Part shown: positions 52,510 to 61,576 of the stretch, one piece after another | Numbering within the stretch: position 1 is the stretch's first letter | How the letters are laid out: the number at the start of each line of letters is the position of its first letter | Source: Butyrivibrio sp. XPD2002 | GTDB taxonomy: Bacteria; Bacillota; Clostridia; Lachnospirales; Lachnospiraceae | Direction of reading: 5' to 3' | Assembly (NCBI RefSeq): GCF_000423945.1 | Contig: NZ_AUIY01000001.1 | Location: 620,001 to 684,000 of the forward strand | DNA: 64,000 nucleotides | The notes under the pieces: model-generated | Seen by the model: only the letters and a program-made list of their open reading frames with translations | What the model was told of the DNA's origin: nothing | Databases searched by the model: none | Translations under genes and position numbers: made by a program

Positions 52510-53550
52510 TTAACTTTCTGCGGCAGTTTCCATTTTATCCGTATCAGTACTATCTATTTCAGCCTTCTTGGTTATCTTTCTTGTTGTGCGTTTCTTAGTT
52601 GCAGTAGACTTCTCCTCAGTGGTAGTTTCCTTAGTTTTCTTCGCTGTTGAAGTCTTTCTTGTCCTCTTTACAGGCTTTTTTTCTTCACCAGTCTCGGTTG
52701 TATTTTCAGACTTCTCTTCTTCAACGTTCTCTACTGTATTTTCAGGCTTCTCTTCTTCAACAGTCTCTTCCGGCTCAGCCTTCTTTTTGGCTGTTGTCTT
52801 TTTGGTGGTTGTCTTTTTGGTGGTTGTCTTCTTGGCTGCTGCCTTCTTAAGTCCGCCGGAGAGTTCCTTGATTCTGAGCATTTCCTCAGCCTCACCCTCT
52901 TCTTCCGGCTTAAAGCCGCGCTCGGCCTCGGCTATTCGCATAGCCTCTATCCTCTTAACAGTTTCCTCGTACTGTATAGCCGCTTTCTGAGCAGCCTCAA
53001 AGAATCCGTTTATGGAAAGTATCGCCTCTGCAAGCGTACCTGCATCCTGGATCTGCATAAGCTTCTTTTCTTCTTCAGCGTGAAGAGCATCTCTTTCTCT
53101 CTCCAGTCTCGCATGGAAGCCCTTAAATTCACGCTCATGCCTTGCCCTAAGTCCCGTGATATCCTTCTGGAACAAAGCTTCTGCCTTGGCTTTCTGCTCA
53201 TTGAACTTCTCACGCATTTCTGCCTTTTCTTCATTGAAGCCGTTTAGGAGGTTGGCTCTCTCTATAGCAGCCTGCTGCATATAAGCGGCCTTCTCCCTTG
53301 CATGCTGTGCGATCAGTTGTTCCTTCTGCTGTGTGAACTTACTTCTCATCTCAGCCTTTTCTTCATCGAATTTTGCAAGAAGCTCTGCTCTCTCATCAGC
53401 CATCTGCTGAAGGAGCTGTTCACGTTCCCTGTCGAACTGATTCTGCATCTCCTTTTCGTGAGCTCTAATGGATTCTGCTTCTTCAGAAAACTCAACCAGC
53501 ATCTGCAGTAATTCTTTCCTGTTTAATTTCCTAAGTTCTTTACGTGCCAT
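52510..53550 (-). CDS. Coiled-coil protein with Lys/Thr-rich tail, riboswitch-controlled
   Basis: A 346-residue cytosolic protein. It starts MARKELRKLNRKELLQMLVE; residues about 15-165 are a long Glu/Lys/Gln coiled coil. A short conserved-looking block DAGTLAEAILSINGFFEAAQ is at about 168-188. The tail (about 230-346) is made of KKTTTKKTT-like and EEEKPENT-like words and is probably disordered. The LAEA-LxLNxxFEAAQ-AA block recurs in Lachnospiraceae proteins near pilus or sortase genes, from memory; no function is established. The tail resembles histone-like basic tails but this alone does not show DNA binding. It has its own promoter, c-di-GMP riboswitch and terminator, and AGGAG before the ATG. 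Confidence 0.75.
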   Translation of the reverse strand: MARKELRKLNRKELLQMLVEFSEEAESIRAHEKEMQNQFDREREQLLQQMADERAELLAKFDEEKAEMRSKFTQQKEQLIAQHAREKAAYMQQAAIERANLLNGFNEEKAEMREKFNEQKAKAEALFQKDITGLRARHEREFKGFHARLERERDALHAEEEKKLMQIQDAGTLAEAILSINGFFEAAQKAAIQYEETVKRIEAMRIAEAERGFKPEEEGEAEEMLRIKELSGGLKKAAAKKTTTKKTTTKKTTAKKKAEPEETVEEEKPENTVENVEEEKSENTTETGEEKKPVKRTRKTSTAKKTKETTTEEKSTATKKRTTRKITKKAEIDSTDTDKMETAAES

Positions 53551-53638
53551 GAATCTCCTTAATTCATCCCCACATATAAATGCTTCAAAATAGTCCCCTC
53601 GTACTATGTTTATAGAGCAGCTGAACCTGTTTTATGGC

Positions 53639-53671
53639 AAAAAAATAGCCCGTTTGAGTTCAAACAAGGCT
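53639..53671 (-). terminator. Riboswitch terminator before the coiled-coil gene
   Basis: Hairpin AGCC-GTTTG/CAAAC-GGCT followed by ATTTTTTTG on the minus strand, between the c-di-GMP aptamer and the start codon. It is the expression platform. Confidence 0.85.
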
Positions 53672-53717
53672 TTGCATCAAAAGAAAGAATAATAATGATG
53701 CGCTTCCTTTACTAAGC

Positions 53718-53800
53718 GCACCAGCAACTGGCTGTCTATCCCCATTGAACAGACCCTTTAGCTTTGCGTCACTACCTTGCGGTAGCTTTGCCCTGAATTT
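53718..53800 (-). promoter_or_regulatory. c-di-GMP-I (GEMM-I) riboswitch, coiled-coil gene
   Basis: The minus strand shows the aptamer signature: CAGGGCAAA, then a hairpin GCTACC/GGTAG with a GCAA-type tetraloop, GTGACGCAAAGCTA, GGGTCTGTT and GACAGCCAGTTGCTG. These are the conserved parts of the clostridial GEMM-I class. An extra hairpin GCGCTT/AAGCGC (53697-53719) separates it from the terminator. Transcription should terminate or read through according to c-di-GMP; which way cannot be told by hand. Confidence 0.88.
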
Positions 53801-53837
53801 CTTCGCTTAACCATATTTTGTTATTTACAGCACACTC

Positions 53838-53866
53838 ATAATATGATAGCCATAAATAAAAATCAA
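53838..53866 (-). promoter_or_regulatory. SigA promoter of the coiled-coil gene
   Basis: TTGATT (53861-53866) and TATTAT (53838-53843), 17-nt spacer, about 40 nt upstream of the aptamer. The -35 context CTATTGATTTTT is also found at the second riboswitch promoter. Confidence 0.7.
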
Positions 53867-53900
53867 TAGAAAAGATGCGCTTTTTTGAACTTTTTATTTA

Positions 53901-53937
53901 TTCCTGGGAAACTGATTTTTACTGAGTTTCCCAGGAT
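53901..53937 (-). terminator. Hairpin after giant adhesin gene
   Basis: Perfect 11-bp stem CCTGGGAAACT/AGTTTCCCAGG about 35 nt past the stop at 53972. The minus-strand tail is AATAAATAAAA rather than a T-run, so termination may be weak or read through toward the next unit. Confidence 0.5.
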
Positions 53938-53971
53938 AGTTTATGTACCTTATAATTTTTATAAACTGATC

Positions 53972-56900
53972 TTATTTTCGCTTTCTTCGTTTCCTCCTGA
54001 AATACTCCTCACCCACAAGAGCTAGTGTTACAAGAACAAGTCCACCTATTGTGAAAGGTATTCTTCCACTTCCTCCTGTAGATGGAAGAACATATGCCTG
54101 AACATCATTTCTTGCATTGGTAATTGTTATTGTCCCGGAATTTACTCCAGGTGAATTATTGTCAGAGTAGCTTGCCGTGTAATATAGGTTTGCAACCTCA
54201 GAAACATAATATAGCCACTCGTATGTAATGCCGGTTGTATCATCTTTATAGAATCTGTCCAGTCCGTTTAATGTAACCTTCCAGCCGTCAACCGCAGTTA
54301 TTGTTGTTTCTTTTTTAAAACCGATATCCTCTGCTCCGACTGTAGCTCCGGTGGCTCCCTTGGTACTGTTTGATGTATCAAGCCCTGCATCGGATGAAGC
54401 AACTGTAGCTGAAACATTGGCCATTGGTTTGTCACAGGTCTGCCATCCGTTCAATATCTGTATAGTAGTATTTCCCGAAATCGTAATGGTCTTAGTCAAC
54501 CTGGCTATTGAATTCGAATTAACTTCATCAGCATATGTATGCTCTTCACCATTGATTATGACCTTAGTAAGATCATTCCCATGTGTAGCAAAGGTGAATG
54601 TCAGCTGTGAACCATCCTTTACAGACGGAAATCCCACATATTCAAGTATCTGGTTATTCGGATTTCTCCTGTCAATGTTTACTGTGTAGTAATTTCCAAG
54701 CCCTGAGGAATCCGACTTTCCGCTGACAACATTTCCAAGTCTTCTCCCAATCCTTATTGAAATGGCTGATGGCTTTGTAACATCATCAGCATTTACCCAA
54801 TCCTTCTTGACTGTAAATGAAGTTGAATTCTTTTTATTGGGAGCATATACAGGCTGGCCTGCGGTAAACTCACTTCCTCCAAGCTCTGTAAAGAAGTTAT
54901 CAGGCAGCTTAAGCTTGTAATTCTCTGTATCTGCAGAAGGTATGTAGAAACAGATAGGTGTTTCATCCTTCGCATAGCCCTGAGGCGCCGTTTTCTCCAC
55001 AAGCTTGTATCCAACGTTGTAGACAAGAGGTGCTATCGCCACTAGTCCATTGGAGTCTGTCGTATATGTTCCATCAGCGGATTTCTCATTTTTCTGCTCT
55101 ACCCATTGTGTACCATCATAATAGCTGAGTGAGAAAATCGCTCCCTGAAGCATTATTCCGCTGTTATCAGCATCCACCTTGTAAAGGTTAATGCCTCTTA
55201 CGTTAGCTCTTGCTCCGGCATCCTGAATTGTAACCGTTGTACTGTTGCTAGCTGAATCGTGCTCCAAGGATATTCCTTCAAGCTTCGCGTCATTAGAAAG
55301 CTCAACATTGGAATTTGTTTCTCCTGTAAAGGTATATCTGTACTTTATTTTCAGGTGCTTTCCATCAGGTATCTTGAATACTATTGTGCTGTATACAAAC
55401 TTACCTTTCTCGTTTCCTCCATAGTAGGAAGCCTCAGATTCATAGCTGCTAAGACTATATGAGTACTCTGACTGTGAAAGCGGTGTTTCTGTTTCAACGC
55501 CATTTTCATCAGTGGTCACTTCATAAGCGACAGCCGAATCAGGAACCAGGTAGATCGTGTAATCCTTTAGGCACTTTGATTCAAGCACATCCGTTAATGT
55601 AAGTGTGTCACCCCCCTGAAGAAGATCCGCAGCGCCGGGATTAACATCAAGAACATACTCAATTGTATTAATACTTCCCGATGCAAGCTGACTCTTTTTG
55701 GTCATCGCATACTCTGTCTTTGTTACCTTCTGTGTCTGGGAAGCCTCTCCAAGCTTCTCACTTCCACTGTCATCCTTGCTAACCACAACGTTATTAGTAA
55801 AAGAAGCGGTTCCTACTGATGCAAAGTCATAATCATTTGCTATTTTCGCATGTACTCTGAAATATAATTTCTTTCCACCGGCTGCCTTGCCATCGAAGCT
55901 GATGATTACATTGCCCGAGTCACCGGATTTAGAGAAGCTTACTCCGTTAAGGCTTGCCTGGTCGCCATCAAATCCACTTGCTCCACTGAAGTTGTTGTTT
56001 TCAGAGACTTCAACTCCATACAGGAATTTACCGCTATATGTTCCGTTCTCAATTAAAGAGACACCTGAAGGCAATGTGTCAATTACATACAGTGTTCCCA
56101 ATTCATTATTTGCCGGTATATTCGCCTCGATTATCCAGGTAAGTATTCCCTGCTTGTAGCAGTCTTCAGTGTAGTATTCGACCTCGGACTCTTTCTCAAT
56201 ATTTTTTCCGTCATACTTTCTAACAAAAGGCTCGAAGGACTGCTGCGCTGTTCTTGCATAGACATCCTTGTTATATACAGCCGCTCTGTTTTTGAATAAA
56301 ACTGAACCTTTTCCGTCTCCGATATTACCGGTCGTGCTGAATGTAAATGATACTGTCTCAGTTATGTCATCGTAGAACTTTATTTCAAGAGTTCTGGTTC
56401 CGCTTATAGTTCCGGCTTTTTTACTATCTAAAGCTGATACCTCAAATCTTCCGCTATAAACGCTTCTGATCGCACTCTTTAGGTTCTCTATATCTGACGA
56501 TGTGAATACCTCGTCAGAATCCGTGAGCATCTCATAGAATCTCCAGTACTCCTGGTTGTTTGTTCCTTCATTCCTGCGGATAGGAGCGTTAAGTGTAACC
56601 TTCCAGGATACCTTTGCGCTTCCATCTGCGTTTATGCTCACACCCTCAGCTGTTTTACTTGCAGGATCGATAGTTCCAATCCAAACAAAAGCTTCAGCAG
56701 TATTACCGCTCTGTGAGCCCTGAATGCTAATACGTGCTTGATTTTTCAGGTTTCCATAGATAATTTCATTTTCAGAATACTTATAAGTGTAAGTAAATTC
56801 ATATTTGCAATAATCATCCTGAGTAAAGGTATATCCGTTTTCACCAAGTGTTATTGTGCTTCCCTTGGCTAATGGTCCGTAGTTTTCAGCACTTCCCTTT

Positions 56901-59602
56901 TCTACGCTCTTTACGGTAAGCTCTCCGATATAAGGAGTAGTCACCTGTGTCCAGCCACTATCTTCAAATTTGTATATAAGGTCAGATAAGTTGTAGCCCT
57001 TTAGATTAACATGTCCTTCATTTATGGTTATGTTCCAGGTTACCTCACCTTTATTTTTATCAGCCTTTCCGCTCTTCTTAATCGTAGGTACGTCACCATA
57101 AAAGTCAGAATAAACCGCTACCTCTCTCTTATTTGATCCGTTGAAGGTAGCTTCCGCGTAGTTCTTTAATCTGAGCGGTGTAGTGGACTTTGCTATTACG
57201 TCCGGAACATTAAGTGTATATGTGGCAACATAGGATTCTCCCGCCTCAAGCTTTTGAAGAACCACGTAATTTTCACTGTTTAGCGACATATACTGCCTTG
57301 CATCTTCAGTTCTTCCGTCGCTGTACTTTTTAATAAAGTTAAAATCTCCGGTAGCACCTGCATTAGCAGTATTAGTCAGATCCTGCAAAAAGTTATTGTT
57401 ATTTGACCAGTTGTTATATACTTCCAGCCAGTCTTTAAACAGAATCTCTGTGCCTGAGCCGTTCTCGGTGCTAAGAGTTATCTGATATTTAATTTTTCCG
57501 GATGCCCGCGAATAGTCCTCCAGTATCTTCTTATTAAGTGTCAAATCCGGAGATTTAACATTTAAAATTTCTATTGTAAATGTGACGTCATTTCCAAACT
57601 CGTATATCCTGGTTGTCTTTTCCTTGCCCTCATCTCCCTTTGCAGTGGCATAGAAGAAGAAATAGCTGTCATCAATTACATTTGTCTTATTTTTATCTGC
57701 AAACTCATCATGGAAGGTTATTGTAATAAGTCCGCTTTCATCGATTGTAAAGGTACCAACCTCTTCGTTATTACCGTTGTAAACAGAACCGCTAGCTGCC
57801 TGGTCTACAGTTATACCATGATTTGAAAGGGCATAAGTAACTGAAGGCTTCTCCTTACTTACAGTTCCTATCTTAAGGATATACTCAAGTCTGAAGATAA
57901 GGCCTTCGCCCTGATTTACCTGTGCGCCACTCTGTATCTCAGTTCCGCCAGTGTAGGATTTTGTTCCATCTGAATTCCAGTGAATATCAGGGTTCTTTTT
58001 AACTGATACTCCAGTAATCTTCATGCCACCGTCATTAGTTGAATCAACTATGGTCTCATAAGTAAGAGTCCCAGTTGCATTGCCATAATCCTGCCCTGCT
58101 GCATGGGCAACGATTGTGAAGCCGTCAAAAAAATCCATCACGGGTGATACAAATGAAAGCAAAGCGGAAGTAAGACTCCCGCTTTTTTTCAGTTTTGCAT
58201 TGTCATCTGTGGACTCTGAAGTCTTATCATCCTCTTCGCCACTTTCGGATGTTTCATCTGTATCAGCAGCTTCCTCAGATGTCTTATCCTGGTCATTTCC
58301 TTCGGACTCGCCGGCTATTTTCTCCTTTTTGTATTCGTCACTGTAGTTGACCTTTATCTGGTTATCTTCTGTAGCCTCAACGGTGCCGTTTCCATCATCA
58401 AGATCAGGCTGTGTTGAAATAACATTTCCATACTGCTCAGGAACGCTCATGTGAATATCATCACTAAGTGCCGCTTCCTGAGGCATGCTGTACTTAACTG
58501 TAATACGGAGATGATCACCCTCTTTGATGTCAGCCTCTGTTATTGCTTCCCAGGTTCCATCCTCTTTTAATCTCTCGATTACAGTTTCCGTTACATACTC
58601 CGCAAGATCTACTGACTCAGGGATATCCTGCTCTGCGACCTTTCCTTCTTCTGTATTCTCAGCCTTCTTCTCTTCCTCGGACTCCTCTTCCTCTGTCTTG
58701 GTCTTCTCATATACGAAAACAAGGCTGGTATCTTCCTTAATTCTGCTGATATACTTGCCCTCTTCATCCTGCTCGTAGTCATCGTAGGAAGGCATATCAT
58801 CAGAAACAAATTCATAATATGTATACTCAGTCTCATCAGAGGCTGTGTACTTCTTCACATCGACCTTCTTGATCTCAAGGTCATCATAGGTAGCTTTCTT
58901 AAACTCGAAGCCCTCAAGCTCTGCTGCATCCTCAGGAAGCTCAACGCTTTCGTCTAATACTATCTCTTCTTCATCTGCATAGGCATTGCCATCATTATCA
59001 GTAAGAACATTGCCTTCATCATCAACGTAAGAAATTTTCAGAATGATATCCTTTGTGATCTCATCCTCTTTTTCCTCTGTAGGTTCTTCTGTCTCAGGAT
59101 TCTCCGCTGTTTCCTCGGGAGCTACTTCTTCTGTATTTTCCTGATTCTCAGGGTTTTCAGCATTCTCCTCATTTTCAGGATTCTCTATGTTCTCAGTTTC
59201 CTCAGAATTCTCCTCTGTGCTCTCCTCTGTATTTTCTGTATCCTCAGAGCTTTCTTCAGGTTCTACCGCTTCCTCAGTCTCTTCTGATCCTGTTTCATCT
59301 TCGTAGCTTTCTTCTGATTCCTCGCTGCTGTCGTCATAAGACTCTTCCTCTTCATCTTCAGAGTCTGCAAAAACAACTCCATCATCACCACCATCAGAGC
59401 CCTCATCTGAATAGTCCTCCAGAACCATTCCGACTTCCTCAGCACCTTCTTCTGAGACTGCTGATGCACCTCTGTTCATGGCGTAGAGTGTTCCTGTTCC
59501 CACAAGAAGCGAAAGCACAAGCATAATAGAAAGCCAGCGCTTTAGAAATTCGTGCTTCTTCAGGTATTCATTTAATTTCTCTTTTCCCACATGTCTCGGC
59601 AT
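53972..59602 (-). CDS. Giant LPSTG adhesin under c-di-GMP riboswitch control
   Basis: About 1876 residues. The N-terminus (EYLKKHEFLKRWLSIMLVLS, then AEEVGMVLE) is clearly paralogous to that of the pilus-locus giant. A Glu-rich low-complexity stretch (about 65-185) and a small domain (DIILKISYVDDEGN to EGFEFKKATYDD) shared with the paralog follow. Next come beta-rich adhesin domains of collagen/fibrinogen-binding and DUF11-like type (about 520-1480), a SpaA domain (about 1510-1620; LVEKTAPQGYAKDE) and a final CnaB-like domain. It ends LPSTGGSGRIPFTIGG, a helix and RRKRRKRK. It stands alone with its own riboswitch. The ATG at 59602 has GGAAGG upstream; an in-frame GTG at 59623 is an alternative. 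Confidence 0.85.
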   Translation of the reverse strand: MPRHVGKEKLNEYLKKHEFLKRWLSIMLVLSLLVGTGTLYAMNRGASAVSEEGAEEVGMVLEDYSDEGSDGGDDGVVFADSEDEEEESYDDSSEESEESYEDETGSEETEEAVEPEESSEDTENTEESTEENSEETENIENPENEENAENPENQENTEEVAPEETAENPETEEPTEEKEDEITKDIILKISYVDDEGNVLTDNDGNAYADEEEIVLDESVELPEDAAELEGFEFKKATYDDLEIKKVDVKKYTASDETEYTYYEFVSDDMPSYDDYEQDEEGKYISRIKEDTSLVFVYEKTKTEEEESEEEKKAENTEEGKVAEQDIPESVDLAEYVTETVIERLKEDGTWEAITEADIKEGDHLRITVKYSMPQEAALSDDIHMSVPEQYGNVISTQPDLDDGNGTVEATEDNQIKVNYSDEYKKEKIAGESEGNDQDKTSEEAADTDETSESGEEDDKTSESTDDNAKLKKSGSLTSALLSFVSPVMDFFDGFTIVAHAAGQDYGNATGTLTYETIVDSTNDGGMKITGVSVKKNPDIHWNSDGTKSYTGGTEIQSGAQVNQGEGLIFRLEYILKIGTVSKEKPSVTYALSNHGITVDQAASGSVYNGNNEEVGTFTIDESGLITITFHDEFADKNKTNVIDDSYFFFYATAKGDEGKEKTTRIYEFGNDVTFTIEILNVKSPDLTLNKKILEDYSRASGKIKYQITLSTENGSGTEILFKDWLEVYNNWSNNNNFLQDLTNTANAGATGDFNFIKKYSDGRTEDARQYMSLNSENYVVLQKLEAGESYVATYTLNVPDVIAKSTTPLRLKNYAEATFNGSNKREVAVYSDFYGDVPTIKKSGKADKNKGEVTWNITINEGHVNLKGYNLSDLIYKFEDSGWTQVTTPYIGELTVKSVEKGSAENYGPLAKGSTITLGENGYTFTQDDYCKYEFTYTYKYSENEIIYGNLKNQARISIQGSQSGNTAEAFVWIGTIDPASKTAEGVSINADGSAKVSWKVTLNAPIRRNEGTNNQEYWRFYEMLTDSDEVFTSSDIENLKSAIRSVYSGRFEVSALDSKKAGTISGTRTLEIKFYDDITETVSFTFSTTGNIGDGKGSVLFKNRAAVYNKDVYARTAQQSFEPFVRKYDGKNIEKESEVEYYTEDCYKQGILTWIIEANIPANNELGTLYVIDTLPSGVSLIENGTYSGKFLYGVEVSENNNFSGASGFDGDQASLNGVSFSKSGDSGNVIISFDGKAAGGKKLYFRVHAKIANDYDFASVGTASFTNNVVVSKDDSGSEKLGEASQTQKVTKTEYAMTKKSQLASGSINTIEYVLDVNPGAADLLQGGDTLTLTDVLESKCLKDYTIYLVPDSAVAYEVTTDENGVETETPLSQSEYSYSLSSYESEASYYGGNEKGKFVYSTIVFKIPDGKHLKIKYRYTFTGETNSNVELSNDAKLEGISLEHDSASNSTTVTIQDAGARANVRGINLYKVDADNSGIMLQGAIFSLSYYDGTQWVEQKNEKSADGTYTTDSNGLVAIAPLVYNVGYKLVEKTAPQGYAKDETPICFYIPSADTENYKLKLPDNFFTELGGSEFTAGQPVYAPNKKNSTSFTVKKDWVNADDVTKPSAISIRIGRRLGNVVSGKSDSSGLGNYYTVNIDRRNPNNQILEYVGFPSVKDGSQLTFTFATHGNDLTKVIINGEEHTYADEVNSNSIARLTKTITISGNTTIQILNGWQTCDKPMANVSATVASSDAGLDTSNSTKGATGATVGAEDIGFKKETTITAVDGWKVTLNGLDRFYKDDTTGITYEWLYYVSEVANLYYTASYSDNNSPGVNSGTITITNARNDVQAYVLPSTGGSGRIPFTIGGLVLVTLALVGEEYFRRKRRKRK

Positions 59603-59645
59603 TGCTCTATAAAACCTTCCCACAAGAATCTCATCCCTGAAATTC

Positions 59646-59685
59646 CTATAAAAAAGCCCTGTTTGAACAATGCAAACAGGGCTTT
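59646..59685 (-). terminator. Riboswitch terminator before the giant adhesin
   Basis: Perfect 13-bp stem AAAGCCCTGTTTG/CAAACAGGGCTTT followed by TTTTATA on the minus strand, about 45 nt before the start codon. It is the expression platform of the aptamer upstream. Confidence 0.9.
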
Positions 59686-59744
59686 AACAAATTCATCTGC
59701 ACAAATATTTATCACAAGCATTATCGACTAATACCTGTTCTAAA

Positions 59745-59828
59745 TAGTACAGGCAGCTGGCTATCTGCTCAAAAAACAGACCCTGTAGCTTTGCGTCACT
59801 ACCTCACGATAGTTTTGCCCTGAATCTT
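59745..59828 (-). promoter_or_regulatory. c-di-GMP-I (GEMM-I) riboswitch, giant adhesin gene
   Basis: The minus strand shows CAGGGCAAA, hairpin CTATCGTGAGGTAG, TGACGCAAAGCTA, GGGTCTGTT and AGATAGCCAGCTGCCTG. Over the first 48 nt it matches the riboswitch at 53718-53800 in 43 positions by hand count. Downstream CCTGT and ACAGG words near 59730-59752 could pair alternatively with the terminator arm CCCTGTTTG, giving a switch mechanism. Confidence 0.88.
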
Positions 59829-59916
59829 TACCATATGTAATTACAGATGTAAGGCCACCTTCGTAAGTAGCAGACTATCATATTTGAAACTATATTTCAC
59901 ATCTGTATCTAAATTT

Positions 59917-59945
59917 ATGATACATTGTATGATTCAAAAAATCAA
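59917..59945 (-). promoter_or_regulatory. SigA promoter of the giant adhesin
   Basis: TTGATT (59940-59945) and TATCAT (59917-59922), 17-nt spacer. The predicted leader is about 300 nt and contains the aptamer and terminator. ACAGATGT/ACATCTGT arms lie in the leader before the aptamer. Confidence 0.7.
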
Positions 59946-60207
59946 TAGCGAATATCATTTTTTAAAAGTATTTTTCAAGTTTTCATTTATATATGATTTT
60001 ATGAGCGAATTGATGCCTGACATCGGAAGTATTACTCGTACTCATTCTCCCTCTATGATGTACTTTACATAGAAACTATGCAAAAAACAAGGGTTTACAT
60101 AGTTTTTTAAGCAAGAGTTTATCCTTGTTTATAAACTTTATCCTCTTATAATAAGAATTTCAAAACGGGAAATTATTGAAATTACAGACACACATTTTAG
60201 ATTAGAA
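59946..60207. other. AT-rich intergenic stretch upstream of the adhesin promoter
   Basis: No gene seen. It contains inverted repeats AACTATG/CATAGTT (60074-60104) and AACAAGG/CCTTGTT, and the palindrome GTTTATAAAC. These may be binding sites for regulators of the adhesin promoter; none matches the 30-bp pilus operator. Confidence 0.4.
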
Positions 60208-60246
60208 TAATAAAAAGTCGCCCTATCTGGTGATAGCGCGACTTAA
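60208..60246 (-). terminator. Terminator of infC-rpmI-rplT
   Basis: Stem AAGTCGC-CTATC/GATAG-GCGACTT followed by TTTTTATTATT on the minus strand, about 60 nt after rplT. Confidence 0.85.
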
Positions 60247-60302
60247 TAATTATCTTGCCATAAGATACAATTTATAAAACCTTTGCAATAGTCATGTTTA
60301 TG

Positions 60303-60659
60303 TTATGCAATCTTCTGCTTAGCGATCTCTGTAAGAGTCTTGAAGCCTTCAGGATCATTTACAGCCATCTCAGCAAGCATCTTGCGGTTAATCTCAACCT
60401 CTGCAAGCTTAAGACCGTGCATAAGGTTTGAATAAGACATACCGTTAAGACGAGCTGCAGCGTTGATACGTGTAATCCAAAGAGATCTCATATCTCTCTT
60501 CTTCTGCTTACGACCAGCGAATGCTGATGTAAGTGCTCTCATAACTGACTGCTTAGCAACTCTATACTGCTTTGATCTAGCGCCTCTATAGCCCTTAGCG
60601 AGCTTTAAAACTCTTTTATGCTTCTTCTTGGCGTTCATGCCACCTTTAATTCTTGCCAT
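60303..60659 (-). CDS. rplT: 50S ribosomal protein L20
   Basis: 118 residues, normal length. [40 protein letters not shown] and [20 protein letters not shown] are diagnostic. It binds 23S rRNA early in 50S assembly and represses its own operon by binding the leader. Last gene of the operon, 46 nt after rpmI, with GGAGG before the ATG. Confidence 0.98.
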   Translation of the reverse strand: MARIKGGMNAKKKHKRVLKLAKGYRGARSKQYRVAKQSVMRALTSAFAGRKQKKRDMRSLWITRINAAARLNGMSYSNLMHGLKLAEVEINRKMLAEMAVNDPEGFKTLTEIAKQKIA

Positions 60660-60705
60660 TTCGGTTTCCTCCTAAATATTTTTTCAAATGGTACTGCTCT
60701 TAAGA

Positions 60706-60906
60706 TTAAACGTAAGGCAGAATCTTCTTCATTGTCTTTACATTAGTAGCATCAACTACTGCTGCCTGTCTAAGATTTCTCTTTCTCTTTGTAGACTTCT
60801 TTGTAAGAATGTGACGCTTGTACGCCTTGTTACGGATCAGCTTACCTGTGCCTGTTACCTTGAAACGCTTGGCAGCAGATCTGTTTGTTTTCATCTTGTG
60901 CTGCAT
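60706..60906 (-). CDS. rpmI: 50S ribosomal protein L35
   Basis: 66 residues. [20 protein letters not shown] and [20 protein letters not shown] identify it. The first residues MQHKMKT differ slightly from the common MPKMKT. GGAGG precedes the ATG. It lies 132 nt after infC and 46 nt before rplT, the conserved order. Confidence 0.97.
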   Translation of the reverse strand: MQHKMKTNRSAAKRFKVTGTGKLIRNKAYKRHILTKKSTKRKRNLRQAAVVDATNVKTMKKILPYV

Positions 60907-61038
60907 AACTAAATCCTCCTATGCTGTAAATTATTAAAATTCTCTGCTAATTTAAGCAGTGTAATCATCCATAGAAACGATTCTGAACAATTACTTTATA
61001 TGTAACTCTCCTAAGGGTTATTGAAGAGAAACAATCAA

Positions 61039-61551
61039 TTACTTCTTCTCAGTAAGGAACATTGTCATACTACGTCCCTCAACCTTGGGCTGCTTATCAA
61101 TAACAGCTATATCACTGAGTGCCTCAGCGAAATCTGTAAGAATGTGAACGCTTGCACCCATGTGTGCCATCTCACGTCCTCTGAATCTCAGAGTAACCTT
61201 TACACGGTTACCTTTCTCAAGGAACTTCTTTGCTGCATTAACCTTGGTGTTAAGATCGTTTGTATCAATGTTGGGTGACAAACGAATTTCTTTTATTTCA
61301 ACAGTCTTCTGCTTCTTACGTGCTTCCTTCTCCTTGCGAAGCTGCTCATACTTAAACTTGCCGTAATCAACGATGCGGCAAACAGGCGGCTTAGCATTGG
61401 GAGCGATCTTCACCAGATCAACACCTGCCTCATCTGCAAGCTTTCTGGCATCCTGAATGGCCATTACCCCAAGCTGTTCGTTATCAACTCCAATTACACG
61501 AACCTCTTTGTCTCTGATCTGTTCATTGATGAATAAATCGTTGTTGCTAAT
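61039..61551 (-). CDS. infC: Translation initiation factor IF-3 (AUU start)
   Basis: 170 residues: N-domain (INEQIRDKEVRVIGVDNEQL, about 8-75), linker and C-domain (about 85-170; IRLSPNIDTNDLNTKVNAAK, VTLRFRGREMAHM). IF-3 checks the initiator codon and keeps subunits apart. The frame is open further upstream, but GGAGG stands 9 nt before an ATT codon at 61551, giving (M)SNNDLFINEQIRDKEV, which fits the family. AUU is the classical infC start through which IF-3 limits its own synthesis. First gene of infC-rpmI-rplT, behind an L20-type leader and a consensus promoter. Confidence 0.95.
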   Translation of the reverse strand: MSNNDLFINEQIRDKEVRVIGVDNEQLGVMAIQDARKLADEAGVDLVKIAPNAKPPVCRIVDYGKFKYEQLRKEKEARKKQKTVEIKEIRLSPNIDTNDLNTKVNAAKKFLEKGNRVKVTLRFRGREMAHMGASVHILTDFAEALSDIAVIDKQPKVEGRSMTMFLTEKK

Positions 61552-61576
61552 TGTTTTGTACCTCCAATTCACGAAA

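Noticed and set aside
52520..52860. Histone H1-like DNA-binding protein call for the 346-residue protein
   Set aside because: Only the basic tail resembles histone tails; a coiled coil and a separate conserved block dominate, so a DNA-binding name is not supported.
59884..60072. 62-codon plus-strand frame in the adhesin upstream region
   Set aside because: No Shine-Dalgarno, AT-driven composition, and it lies over the promoter of the riboswitch-controlled adhesin on the other strand.
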